Position numbers and translations under genes: made by a program. From NCBI GenBank assembly GCA_965204235.1, contig OZ241979.1:2046001-2110000 (forward strand): 64,000 nt of DNA. Reading direction: 5' to 3'. Numbering within the stretch: position 1 is the first letter of the stretch; each line of letters begins with the position of its first letter. This DNA is from JAJDTQ01 sp965204235 (GTDB taxonomy: Bacteria; Desulfobacterota; Binatia; UBA9968; JAJDTQ01). The notes under the pieces were generated by a model. It searched no databases and was not told where the DNA came from. It was given only the letters and a program-made list of their open reading frames with translations. Of this stretch, positions 1-7,910 are shown in pieces.

Positions 1-1312
1 TTACGTTCGCTTCGACCGCAAGGACGCCGCGGGCCGATACCTCTTCTTCGTGGAGCCGACCATCGCCGGATCGAGGCACGCGCAGGACTACCATGATCTC
101 ATGGAGCGCCTGTTCGACGCCTATTCGCGGCAGATGGAGCCGATGATCGCGCACGTGCGCAAGTCGCTTCCGCTGGAGGAAACGGAACTGCGCAACCCCC
201 GGACCGGCGGCCCTGTCACCTATGCCGAGGCCCTGCGGGACAAGGACCTCGCCCGGTGGGCGGAGACCGCCTACCGCGCCACCGTCCGGGCCCACGCCTG
301 CGACGTCCTGCGCGGCTACCTGCCCGCGGCGACCCGGACCAACGTGGGCCTGTTCGGAGTGGGACAGGCGTTCGAGCACCTGCTGTCGAAGCTCTACTCC
401 AGCGACCTCGAAGAGCTGCGGAACCTGGGGTCCGCCATCCGCGGGGAGCTCGATACGCTGATCCCGTCGTTCGTGAAACGCGCCAAGCCGAGCCCCTACC
501 TCTCCGACACCTTCCGCGAGACCCGCTCGCTGGCCGAGGAACTGGTTACCGGACCGGTCCGGCAAGTCGCAGGCATGGAGGTCGTCGACGGGATGGCCGA
601 GACTCCGGTGGGAGACACGGACCGGCAAGCCCCGGCCGTCACGCTGGTGGACCATGACGACCGGGCGGAAGAGAGGGTCATCGCCGCCATCCTGTATCCC
701 CACACCGGGCGTCCACTGTCACAGCTACGGGAGTTGGCGGCGCAAATGCCGGAAGCGCGGAAGCAGGCCGTTCTCGACGCCTACATGAAGTCCCGCGGGC
801 ACCGGCGCGAGAAGCCGGGCCGGGCTCTGGAACAGGTCTATTACACCTTCGACATCATCGGCAACCTGGGAGCCTACCGGGACCTTCAGAGGCACCGCCT
901 GTTGAGCCAGGAACGCCAGGACTTCACCACCGCCCACGGATACGACACGCCCATCGAGATCGACGAGGCCGGCTTCGGAGACGATTTCCGACGCTGCATG
1001 GACCGCGCGGCCGAAGTCCATGACAGTATCCGGGCGGACTACCCGCGGGAGGCCCAGTACGTGGTGCCCTTCGCCTATCGCACGCGATGGTACATGAAGA
1101 TGAACCTGCGGGAGGCGGTGCACATCGGCGAGCTCAGGACCCTGCCCCAGGGGCATCCCGACTACCGCCGGATCGTCCAGGACATGTGGCGCCAGATCGC
1201 CGCGGCGCACCCGAGGTTGGCGGAGTACGCCAAGTTCATCGACTGGAATACCTACCGCCTGGGGCGGCTGGCCGCGGAGATCCGTACCGAGTTCAAGAGG
1301 TCGGAGCGATAA
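1..1312 (+). CDS. ThyX-like flavin-dependent thymidylate synthase family protein, 5' end cut by window edge
   Basis: The reading frame is open from base 2, so the gene starts outside the window. The GTG at base 50 is internal, and translation before it (YVRFDRKDAAGRYLFF) reads as ThyX-family sequence. Two ThyX-like halves are visible. The first contains VLRGYLPAATRTNVGLFGVG, and the second contains RHRLLSQERQ (about residues 281-290 counted from base 50), a variant of the family's RHRxxSxQ substrate/flavin motif, followed by a conserved arginine-rich stretch near the C terminus. The family transfers a methylene group from folate to dUMP using FAD. The duplicated long form is common in environmental bacteria, and whether it makes dTMP is not certain. 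The gene ends at TAA directly before a REP-A repeat. Confidence 0.8.
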   Translation, partial: YVRFDRKDAAGRYLFFVEPTIAGSRHAQDYHDLMERLFDAYSRQMEPMIAHVRKSLPLEETELRNPRTGGPVTYAEALRDKDLARWAETAYRATVRAHACDVLRGYLPAATRTNVGLFGVGQAFEHLLSKLYSSDLEELRNLGSAIRGELDTLIPSFVKRAKPSPYLSDTFRETRSLAEELVTGPVRQVAGMEVVDGMAETPVGDTDRQAPAVTLVDHDDRAEERVIAAILYPHTGRPLSQLRELAAQMPEARKQAVLDAYMKSRGHRREKPGRALEQVYYTFDIIGNLGAYRDLQRHRLLSQERQDFTTAHGYDTPIEIDEAGFGDDFRRCMDRAAEVHDSIRADYPREAQYVVPFAYRTRWYMKMNLREAVHIGELRTLPQGHPDYRRIVQDMWRQIAAAHPRLAEYAKFIDWNTYRLGRLAAEIRTEFKRSER

Positions 1313-1313
1313 A

Positions 1314-1405
1314 GCGCGTCCTTCGACTTCGCTTCGCTACGCTCAGGACGAACGGGGGAATTGTTCAGGTTCGCTCAAGACGAACTGAGGCAATCGTTCA
1401 GGGTT
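1314..1405. repeat. REP-A intergenic repeat (first copy)
   Basis: This copy reads, on the reverse strand, as the family core CGTTCGTCCTGAGCGTAGCG followed by AAGCGAAGTCGAAGGACGCG, with the CTGAACAATT-like arm on its other side. A second, degraded half-copy follows to about 1405. The same unit recurs at about eleven places in this window, always between genes. Confidence 0.85.
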
Positions 1406-1483
1406 TCCATGGATCGGTTCGACAATGAGTCGCTGCCCGCCGCGGAGACGGGCAGCCGTGGATAGCCGGCCCCCGGACCGGGA

Positions 1484-1945
1484 TCAGGCCGCTTCGGCCG
1501 CGGCGTCGGCCCGGGCCTTGGCTTTTCGTCTCTTCCACTCCAGAAGGCCCCGACGCAGGTAGCTGGGCTCGATTCCCAGCACCGCACAGATGGACTCGAA
1601 GCCGAGGAAGCGCTCGTCGTCCCTGGCGAAGATCCATGCTTCGGCTTCCCGGAAGGTCGCCTGCTTCCTGGCGTTCCGGGCGTAAACGTTCTTCCGATAG
1701 CAGGTGAGCGCGTCCTCGAGTATGGCGAGCAGCAGGTGCTTTTCAGGCTCCAGGGGAGTCTTCCGCCGGACCGTGTCCGAATACTGGACCACGTCCACGC
1801 CATCGGCGTCGAACAACGCCACGGCATCGAAGGCATCGGCCATCCCGCGGTCCCTGGACAGGCCGGCGTCGCCCGTCCCTCCGGCCCTGGACGCGAAATG
1901 CGTGACTTTCGTGTGTTCCCTCATCGCTGGTACCGTCCGTTCCAT
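1484..1945 (-). CDS. Conserved hypothetical protein, about 153 aa
   Basis: I do not recognise a named family, but the C-terminal 80 residues have the look of a conserved small bacterial protein. A helix begins LLLAILEDALTCYRKNVYAR, then comes FREAEAWIFARDDE and FESICAVLGIEPSYLRRGLL, which resembles a winged or HTH-like helical unit, and a Lys/Arg/Ala-rich tail. The frame is open to 2116, but the upstream part is low-quality coding sequence. Starts at 1945 or 1924 (ATG) fit better, and neither has a strong Shine-Dalgarno sequence. The gene is divergent from the MFS gene to its right. No function is assigned. Confidence 0.6.
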   Translation of the reverse strand: MERTVPAMREHTKVTHFASRAGGTGDAGLSRDRGMADAFDAVALFDADGVDVVQYSDTVRRKTPLEPEKHLLLAILEDALTCYRKNVYARNARKQATFREAEAWIFARDDERFLGFESICAVLGIEPSYLRRGLLEWKRRKAKARADAAAEAA

Positions 1946-2262
1946 TAGACTGAAACCGGTTCCCGTACCGCCTTTCCCATCGATCTTTTCGTCAGGGACG
2001 AATCTAAGGTCCCAACCCCGGCCTGTCAAGCGTGCGTTCCTCGAGGCGTGCGAAGAGACAGGCCTGCGCCGCAGGGGGTCCACCCTGCTTGGCGTGTTCA
2101 GCCAGTTCCTGGACAAGACAGGCCCGCGCCGCAGAGGTCCACATCGGCGAATCCCGCGCCGGCCGTGCGGTTCCGGCAGGGGTCGTCGTCGGGGGCAACC
2201 GCGCCGCGTTGCGCCGTCCCGGTTGCCATTCCCGCGGCGCGCCAGTAAACCGACTCGATACC
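1946..2262. other. Intergenic region with a short imperfect direct repeat
   Basis: This divergent intergenic stretch of about 317 bp holds a 27-28 bp direct repeat at 2056-2083 and 2116-2142, sharing GCCGCAG and flanking sequence. I see no gene, RNA or clear promoter in it. Confidence 0.5.
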
Positions 2263-3519
2263 GTGGCCCGAAAGATCTTCTACGGCTGGTACATCGTCGG
2301 CGTCGGCTTCCTCTGTTACCTGGGCTCGTCGTTCGCGTTGTCCAGCACCCTCAGCGTCTTCCTGAAACCCCTGACCGCGGAGTTCGGCATCTCCCGCGGG
2401 GTCTTCTCGTTCATCCGAAGCGGCGAGGTCATGCTGTCCTCGGTGGTGGCCGCGGTGGTGGGACCCCTCATCGACCGATACGGCGCCCGCTGGCTCATCA
2501 TCAGCGGGGCCCTGGTCGGAGGCGCGGGGTTCATCCTGTTGAGCCAAGCCCAGGAGTTCTGGCAGTTCATGGTGGTCCGATGGCTCCCCGTCACCATTGG
2601 CGACACCCTCATCGGTTACATGGTGGTCAACGTGATGGTCTCGCGCTGGTTCATCCGCAAACGGGGCCGGGCCATCTCCATCGCCAACACCGGAACCGGC
2701 ATCGCCAAGGTCGGCATGCCGCTGTTGGCCACATGGCTCTTCGCACTGGTGGGATGGCGCAACACCTGGGCGGTGTTCGGCCTGCTGACCTTCGCCATGG
2801 TGGTGGCGCCGGCCTTCCTGCTGGTGCGACGCAGCCCGGAGGACATGGGCCTTCAGCCGGACGGCGCGCTCACCTCTCCTCAACCCTCCCCCGGGGCATC
2901 CGGCAACCGCACAGGCGATCCGACCCCCGCGGCCGACGTTCCGTGGACACGGCGGGAAGCCGTCCGGACCGGCGCCTTCTGGCTACTGGTGGTGGCCTTC
3001 GGCATCGTCAGCGTGGGCATCATCGGCTTGAACCTGCACATCTACCCCTACATCACCGACATCGGCTATTCGCGCGATACCGCGGCCGGGGTCATGGGGA
3101 TGATCGCTCTGACCCAGATGGCGGCCACGCTCTTCTGGGGCGTTGCCGCAGACCGCATCGACGTGCGCAAGGCGGCCATGGCCCAGTTCCTCTTGCAGGC
3201 CGGCGGCCTGACCCTCGCCCTGGCCCCTGCCGGCGTGACCTCGCTGTACCTGGGGTTCCTCATCTACGGGTTCGGCCTCGGAGGGAGCCTGGTGATCCGC
3301 GAACTCCTCTGGGCCAACTGTTTCGGCCGCACGTCCCTGGGCCGCGTCCGCGGGATGGGGTTCCTGATCACCCGGGTGTTCACCACCGCCGGCCCACCCT
3401 TCTTCGGCTTCTTCCACGACTACACCGGCAGCTACTTCCTGTCGTTCGGATTCTTCGTCGGCGCCCTCCTGGCGTCGGCCTTCCTGATCCTGTTGCTCCG
3501 ACACCCGCGGAAGGCGTAG
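2263..3519 (+). CDS. Major facilitator superfamily (MFS) transporter
   Basis: This is a 418-residue polytopic inner-membrane protein, predicted to be a secondary transporter of a small organic solute. The GTG start at 2263 gives an N terminus reading MARKIFYGWYIVGVGFL, typical of the oxalate/formate-antiporter-like and monocarboxylate MFS group. The cytoplasmic loop between helices 2 and 3 carries motif A as GPLIDRYGARW. A hydrophilic central loop (about residues 205-235, rich in Pro/Ser/Thr) separates two six-helix halves. The frame is open further upstream, but that part lacks hydrophobic or family character. The substrate cannot be read from the sequence. It converges on the hsdM remnant. 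Confidence 0.85.
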   Translation: MARKIFYGWYIVGVGFLCYLGSSFALSSTLSVFLKPLTAEFGISRGVFSFIRSGEVMLSSVVAAVVGPLIDRYGARWLIISGALVGGAGFILLSQAQEFWQFMVVRWLPVTIGDTLIGYMVVNVMVSRWFIRKRGRAISIANTGTGIAKVGMPLLATWLFALVGWRNTWAVFGLLTFAMVVAPAFLLVRRSPEDMGLQPDGALTSPQPSPGASGNRTGDPTPAADVPWTRREAVRTGAFWLLVVAFGIVSVGIIGLNLHIYPYITDIGYSRDTAAGVMGMIALTQMAATLFWGVAADRIDVRKAAMAQFLLQAGGLTLALAPAGVTSLYLGFLIYGFGLGGSLVIRELLWANCFGRTSLGRVRGMGFLITRVFTTAGPPFFGFFHDYTGSYFLSFGFFVGALLASAFLILLLRHPRKA

Positions 3520-3526
3520 AGGAATC

Positions 3527-3622
3527 GACGGGGCGGGTCCGGGCCTCCTCCGGCAACGGCTTCAGGCCCTCCCGGTCGGTCATCGGCAGGGAGCAGGTGA
3601 AGTTCCGGCACACATGGACCGG
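3527..3622 (-). pseudogene. Detached 3' end of a DUF255 (thioredoxin-domain) gene
   Basis: Translated on the minus strand, this piece reads VHVCRNFTCSLPMTDREGLK, which matches the C terminus of the complete DUF255 gene at 9451-11529 (VYVCRNFTCSLPVTDREGLK). Hand alignment of 3531-3621 with 9476-9566 gives about 84 identities in 91 positions. The two copies lie in the same orientation and bracket the restriction-modification locus. The fragment is joined directly to the hsdM remnant and has no start. Confidence 0.85.
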
Positions 3623-4098
3623 CATGGCCTCGATCACCGGCCGGGGGTGAAATACTGCCCCGCGCCGCGTGACGACTCCTGGGCCGAGCGGGACAGCAGT
3701 TCTTCGTAGATCGTGCCCTTCACGTCCACCGGCAGCGACAGCCAGTCCACCCGGTCGAGCAGGTTGACGATGAGTTGCTTGAGCAGCGCGGGGTTGTGGA
3801 TCTCGCAGCGCGCCCCCTTGAAGACCGCGCCGAGCATCCCCGGCTCGGAGGCGAGCCTTTCCAGGCTCCTGCGGTACTGGTCTTCCAACGCGGCGCCGTC
3901 CAGCTTCAGCAGCGCTTGCCAGCCGAGCTCCGCCGGCACGAGCGGCGCACGTTCGTAGGGCGGCGCCGTCAACTGGTCCGCCATCTTGAGGAACAGCAGC
4001 AGGGTCAGTTGTTCGACGTACTCGAAGCAGGACAGCCCCGCGTCCTGCAAGACGCCGGCATAGCTCCATGCCCGTTTGCCGATCTGCGAGGCGTCCAT
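3623..4098 (-). pseudogene. hsdM: Type I restriction-modification methylase subunit HsdM, N-terminal remnant
   Basis: The ATG at 4098 begins MDASQIGKRAWSYAGVLQDA. The N-terminal helical domain of HsdM follows, with YVEQLTLLLFLKMADQ and YEELLSRSAQESSRGAGQYF. At the TFTPRP-type transition to the methyltransferase domain, one base is missing in a run of Cs near 3650. The reading frame then hits a stop at 3634, whereas the next frame continues RPVIEAM and runs straight into the DUF255 fragment. The SAM-binding and NPPF catalytic parts are absent, so this cannot methylate DNA. Its ATG lies one base after the stop of the antitoxin gene upstream, which indicates former co-translation. Confidence 0.9.
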
Positions 4099-4099
4099 G

Positions 4100-4375
4100 C
4101 TATTCGTCATCGTCGAGACCCAGCACTTGACGGCTGAACGCCGGATTCTCGAAGTCCGCCTTCCATGCCGCCACTTCTTCCGGCGAGGCGTCCTCGATCC
4201 CGAGACGTCGGCGTGTCGCCTCCAACCTGTTGAAGTCGATCCCGCTGCGCTTACGATAGCGGACGATCTCAACATCCGGTTCGCCATCCTGAGTGATAAC
4301 CACTCGTTCGCCTCTCCGGGCGGTGCTGACGAGTTCGGACAGGCGTGCTTTCGCTTCGCTCAGGGCAAGTTCCAT
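4100..4375 (-). CDS. Phd/YefM-type antitoxin without an adjacent toxin
   Basis: This 91-residue protein starts at ATG 4375 behind a GGGAGGA site with good spacing; the TTG at 4381 is an alternative. Its N terminus, MELALSEAKARLSELVSTAR, followed by GERVVITQDGEPDVEIVRY, is the Phd/YefM fold that binds operator DNA and neutralises a toxin. The C-terminal part (GIEDASPEEVAAWKADFENP) would be the toxin-binding tail. The partner toxin is missing: the next gene is the truncated hsdM, one base downstream. Either the toxin was lost or this is a solitary regulator of the R-M operon. Confidence 0.8.
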   Translation of the reverse strand: MELALSEAKARLSELVSTARRGERVVITQDGEPDVEIVRYRKRSGIDFNRLEATRRRLGIEDASPEEVAAWKADFENPAFSRQVLGLDDDE

Positions 4376-4617
4376 GACCAATCCTCCCGATTCACGGTCG
4401 GTCTCCCTACCATGCTCCCTATCGTGTCCGCTGGCAAGACTGCGTATCGACGGCCAAACCCAATCCTGGCGTTATCCCCGCCTGCAATGAACCCGACCCG
4501 TCCCTTGTCCTGGAAGCGCGCGTCGGGTACGCTCTTGATCGTGGAGTTTCGGTCGTCCGGGACGGTCGCGCCCTCACCCTCTGGCGGTCGTGGACCCGGA
4601 CTGCAAGGAGACCCGTC

Positions 4618-4839
4618 ATGCCCAACGCCTTCGATTATGCTTCCCTTTCCCTCGGCATCCTCATCCTGGGCTTCCTCTGGAAGTTCCAGAGAGACGTCCA
4701 TCGGGACATCACTGGGGTTCACCGGGACATCGCCGGGGTTCACCGGGACATCGCCGACCTTCGGGAAAGGATGGCCCGTCTCGAAGGACTGTTCGAAGGG
4801 TTCACAAAGGCAACCCCTCCACAGTCCCAATCCTCTTGA
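4618..4839 (+). CDS. Small membrane/coiled-coil protein, copy 1 (three heptads)
   Basis: This 73-residue protein starts with a single membrane segment (residues 5-21, DYASLSLGILILGFLW). A basic RDVHRD follows, then three seven-residue units of the form HRDI-x-GV, the last merging into DLRERMARLEGLFEGF, a strong amphipathic coiled coil. It ends in a Pro/Gln/Ser tail. An AAGGAG site lies seven bases before the ATG. Bitopic topology with the coiled coil in the cytoplasm is likely. I know of no assigned function. It resembles short conserved proteins in related environmental genomes only in general layout. Confidence 0.8.
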   Translation: MPNAFDYASLSLGILILGFLWKFQRDVHRDITGVHRDIAGVHRDIADLRERMARLEGLFEGFTKATPPQSQSS

Positions 4840-4979
4840 CCATAGCTTACCCCGCACGCCCGTTCCTTGTCCTGGAAGCGTCTGTCCGGTAGGCTCATGC
4901 TCGTGAGTTCTCGGTCGTCCGGGACGGTCGCACCCTCACCCTCTGGCGGTCGTGGACCCGGACTGCAAGGAGGCCCGTC

Positions 4980-5180
4980 ATGCCCAATGCCTTCGACTAT
5001 GCGTCCCTTTCCCTCGGCATCCTCATTCTGGGCTTCCTCTGGAAGTTCCAGAGAGACGTCCATCGGGACTTTGCCGGGGTTCATCGGGACATCGCCGACC
5101 TCCGGGAAAGGATGGCTCGCCTCGAAGGACTGTTCGAAGGGTTCACAAAGGCAACCCCTCCACAGTCCCAATCCTCTTGA
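4980..5180 (+). CDS. Small membrane/coiled-coil protein, copy 2 (two heptads)
   Basis: This 66-residue protein is identical to copy 1 through the membrane segment and the C-terminal DLRERMARLEGLFEGF. One 21-bp repeat is deleted, and the first remaining heptad reads HRDFAGV. It has its own AAGGAG ribosome site and leader. The near-identical ends show recent duplication or gene conversion, while the in-frame loss of exactly one heptad keeps the coiled-coil register. Confidence 0.8.
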   Translation: MPNAFDYASLSLGILILGFLWKFQRDVHRDFAGVHRDIADLRERMARLEGLFEGFTKATPPQSQSS

Positions 5181-5320
5181 CCATAGCCTACCCCGCACGC
5201 CCGTTCCTTGTCCTGGAAGCGTCTGTCCGGTAGGCTCATGCTCGTGAGTTCTCGGTCATCCGGGACGGTCGCGCCCTCACCCTCTGGCGGTTGTGGACCC
5301 GGACTTCAAGGAGACCCGTC

Positions 5321-5500
5321 ATGCCTAACGCCTTCGACTATGCGTCCCTTTCCCTCGGCATCCTCATCCTGGGCTTCCTCTGGAAGTTCCAGAGAGACGT
5401 CCACCGGGACATCGCCGACCTTCGGGAAAGGATGGCTCGTCTCGAAGGACTGTTCGAAGGGTTCACAAGATCAACTCCTCAGCAGTCCCAATCCTCCTGA
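5321..5500 (+). CDS. Small membrane/coiled-coil protein, copy 3 (one heptad)
   Basis: This 59-residue protein starts at ATG 5321 behind AAGGAG. It has the same membrane helix, a single HRDI heptad joined directly to ADLRERMARLEGLFEGF, and a slightly diverged tail (RSTPQQSQSS). An in-frame ATG does not occur upstream; a TTG at 5291 does, but the leader there is shared non-coding sequence. With copies 1 and 2 it forms a series of three proteins whose coiled coils shorten by one heptad each. Confidence 0.75.
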   Translation: MPNAFDYASLSLGILILGFLWKFQRDVHRDIADLRERMARLEGLFEGFTRSTPQQSQSS

Positions 5501-5606
5501 CTCGCGAAACGCCGTCTTCCACGCCCGCCATCCCGTCCGAACCGGAGCAGCCTGAGATATGTCCGAAGTGGCGGCGCCCCGAAGCCGCGGAGCACGGGCC
5601 GCCTGT

Positions 5607-7154
5607 TCACTTCCGGCTGCGGCGTGAGGCGAGGCGCCTTCGCTTTGCGGCTGCGGCTTCCTGTACACGCGCCTTCCGCTCCGCGGCGATACGCTGCAAC
5701 AGTTCCGACGCCGGCTCGTCGTCCGGGTCCTGGGGCACGAGCTTGCCGGTGAAGGCGTGCTTCAGGATGGATTGGCGGAGGGCTTGGGCGGATTGCAGTT
5801 TGGCGTCGATGTCGGCTTCCAGTTGTTCGACGACGGAAAGTTGAGCTTGGATGGCTGCGACGATGGCTTCCTGCTCGGCAGACGGAGGAAGGGGAACAGG
5901 GTAAGAAGCGAGTGATTCGCCAGTCAAATGGTTGATGCCTGTACCCGTGAACGACTTTTGCAAGCGTCCACTATGTGTGCCCTCTGCCAGAACAAACGAT
6001 AGATATTGGCTGGACACTCCGCGGCTCGGCCGGACTCGATGCAAGGCTTTCTGGATAGCAATGGTCTCATTTTTGCGGTCCCACACGGCGCAACGCCCCG
6101 GCTCGCCTCCTTCACAGACAACCAAATCACCGAAGCGTACCGAAACATCCGGGAATTCTTCGTCCCCTATGCGCATTTCAGCCAAGTCATCCAGGTCGAA
6201 GCTGAACCATCGAGTATTGAGGTTCCGCAAATATGGTCTGAGAGGTCCAACATTCTTCGATTTATCGAGCATCTTGCCGAGTCTCTGACTCGCAAGAGAG
6301 GCGAAAGTCGCCCAACACCACCTCGCCGGCAAGGGCGGCAGACTTGTCGTATCCGGCGCGACCGGCTCCTTGTACTTTGCTTTCCAGTTCTTGGGCAGCG
6401 TTTTGCCCTTTTCCTCGAACTTGCGGAGTTGGTCTTCTTCCCAACGGCGGCGGCGTTCGACGAGGATACGCTTAAGCAGTTCACCGGCCGGCTCGGCGTC
6501 CGGGTGTGACTCGCGCCAGTCGGCGGTAAGCGCGCCTTCCACTGCCGCCTTCAGCACCGCGGCGCGGTAGAGTTTCAGCTTGTCGCGTGCCTGCTCCAGC
6601 GCGGCGACGCCGTCGTTCAGGTCGGAGAACAGTTCATCGAGGGTGTCTGCGATGCGGGCTTGCTCTATTCTAGGCGCGAGCTGAAATCTGAAGTCTCGGA
6701 ATGTCTCGGCTCTAACTCGCATAAGAGAGCCACCAACACCAGAAGCATTTCCAGCAGCGAAGTCACGAACTGCATTTTGCCGCAAAAAGTAAGCCAAATA
6801 ACGTGGCTCGATCTGTGAAAACGGAAAGAATGAAATCCATTCGGTTGATGCGATTTTGGTATTAGGGGAATGATCTCCCGTCACCCATACACGGTTAATG
6901 CGAGGATTGATCTTACAGAACAGGACTGTACCTGGTTCCACACTTCGCTTGTTTGATCCAATTCCCTTGCCGTCCATGATCTCCGGCACTCCGAGTTCAT
7001 GACTCGGGACGCTGTATAGCTCGAACACCGCGTTCGGAGTCCGCGCAGGATTCACACCCGTAGCAAGGTCTAGGTGCATGGCCCCAAGAGTCGTCTCTAC
7101 CCAACCGCACGGCGGTTCGCTGTCAATACGATCTCTCACGCCCTCAGCCTTCAT
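5607..7154 (-). CDS. hsdS: Type I restriction-modification specificity subunit HsdS
   Basis: This 515-residue protein would choose the bipartite DNA target for a type I methylase/restriction complex. Two target-recognition domains (about residues 15-165 and 275-430) are each followed by a long conserved helix. The first is RIADTLDELFSDLNDGVAAL with KLKLYRAAVLKAAVEGALT. The second is IQAQLSVVEQLEADIDAKL with LRQSILKHAFTGKLV. The ATG at 7154 overlaps the stop of the vapC gene (ATGA), so this start is preferred to the long GC-rich upstream extension. The frame is intact, whereas hsdM and hsdR beside it are broken, so hsdS is an orphan here. Confidence 0.92.
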   Translation of the reverse strand: MKAEGVRDRIDSEPPCGWVETTLGAMHLDLATGVNPARTPNAVFELYSVPSHELGVPEIMDGKGIGSNKRSVEPGTVLFCKINPRINRVWVTGDHSPNTKIASTEWISFFPFSQIEPRYLAYFLRQNAVRDFAAGNASGVGGSLMRVRAETFRDFRFQLAPRIEQARIADTLDELFSDLNDGVAALEQARDKLKLYRAAVLKAAVEGALTADWRESHPDAEPAGELLKRILVERRRRWEEDQLRKFEEKGKTLPKNWKAKYKEPVAPDTTSLPPLPARWCWATFASLASQRLGKMLDKSKNVGPLRPYLRNLNTRWFSFDLDDLAEMRIGDEEFPDVSVRFGDLVVCEGGEPGRCAVWDRKNETIAIQKALHRVRPSRGVSSQYLSFVLAEGTHSGRLQKSFTGTGINHLTGESLASYPVPLPPSAEQEAIVAAIQAQLSVVEQLEADIDAKLQSAQALRQSILKHAFTGKLVPQDPDDEPASELLQRIAAERKARVQEAAAAKRRRLASRRSRK

Positions 7155-7561
7155 TCCTTCCACGGGTTCAACAACTCGACCCCCGTGGCTCTGAAGTCGG
7201 CCTCGTTGCGGGTGACAAGAGCGAGGCGGTGACGGAGGGCGGTGGCGGCGATGAGGCCGTCGATAACAGGCAGGTTTCTGTGCCGGACCATGAGCCGGCC
7301 CCACTCGTCCGCGACGCCCCGGTCCACCGGCAGGATTCGATCCTCGAACCAGGCCGGCAGTTCCATTTCGAGCCATGCGGCAATACGGACGCGGCGTCGG
7401 CCGGCTCCGAGCTTCTCGACTCCCTTGCGGACTTCGCCCACGGTCAAGGCGCTGAGGAACAGGGCTTCCGGGGCCGCGGCGTCGAACCATGCGGAAACCC
7501 GAGGCGACGGTTTCGGCTTGACCAGCTCCGACAGCGCGCAGGTGTCGATCAGGTAGTTCAC
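7151..7561 (-). CDS. vapC: VapC-type PIN-domain toxin
   Basis: This 136-residue PIN-domain ribonuclease starts MNYLIDTCALSELVKP, supplying the first acidic residue. A conserved Glu lies in LSALTVGEVRKGVEKL, and the last acidic cluster in VIDGLIAATALRHRLALVTR followed by NEADF. It belongs to the FitB/VapC group that cleaves RNA. It overlaps the antitoxin gene upstream by ATGA and the hsdS start downstream by ATGA, so all three genes are translationally coupled. Toxin-antitoxin pairs inserted between R-M subunits are known from other type I loci. Confidence 0.9.
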   Translation of the reverse strand: MNYLIDTCALSELVKPKPSPRVSAWFDAAAPEALFLSALTVGEVRKGVEKLGAGRRRVRIAAWLEMELPAWFEDRILPVDRGVADEWGRLMVRHRNLPVIDGLIAATALRHRLALVTRNEADFRATGVELLNPWKE

Positions 7562-7806
7562 AGATCGACGTCCCGCGGCAGCGACCGGTCGCGTTCCAGG
7601 TCCAACGCGACCCCTGCCAGCGGAGACGACCGAAGGAACTCCCCCAGCGAGGGTTTCGGGCGCCTCAGACGGTCGTAGGCGTCCGCGGACAGGATGACGG
7701 CCTCCCTGCGCCCGCGAACAGTGATGGCCTGCGGACCCTCCTGCACGGCGTCCCGCACCAACTCGCTGAAACGCGCCTTGGCTCTCTGTAGTTGCCAGCT
7801 TTGCAT
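7558..7806 (-). CDS. Phd/YefM-type antitoxin of the VapC pair
   Basis: This 82-residue antitoxin begins MQSWQLQRAKARFSELVRDA, continues QEGPQAITVRGRREAVILSA and ends in an extended acidic/basic tail (DLERDRSLPRDVDL) suited to blocking the toxin. The last codons overlap the toxin's ATG. The 104 bp upstream, up to the hsdR stop, probably hold the promoter and the operator on which the pair autoregulates. I see only an AT-richer patch there. Confidence 0.85.
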   Translation of the reverse strand: MQSWQLQRAKARFSELVRDAVQEGPQAITVRGRREAVILSADAYDRLRRPKPSLGEFLRSSPLAGVALDLERDRSLPRDVDL

Positions 7807-7910
7807 GACAGACTCCTCCTCAGGCTCTTTCTGACCACTCTGACCAGACAGGATACCCTATCCCGCAGAGAATGCAACAGTACACCCGAGCATTGACCAT
7901 ATTATCCAAC

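Larger units (their letters stand above)
4494..5500. repeat. Three tandem gene-plus-leader repeat units
   Basis: Three direct units, about 350, 330 and 300 bp long, start near 4494, 4855 and 5196. Each opens with a leader resembling CCCTTGTCCTGGAAGCG, runs through a conserved ACCCTCTGGCGG stretch and an AAGGAG ribosome site, and then the small gene. The units differ mainly in the number of 21-bp repeats inside the gene. Confidence 0.9.

Noticed and set aside
2263..2275. An upstream start at 2032 for the MFS gene
   Set aside because: The added 77 residues are Arg/Ala-rich, contain the intergenic direct repeat, and have no similarity to MFS N termini.
4382..4617. Extra plus-strand frames overlapping the small-protein leaders (for example 4867-5247)
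   Set aside because: They are Ser/Pro-rich frames created by the repeated leader sequence, out of frame with the conserved small gene and lacking ribosome sites.
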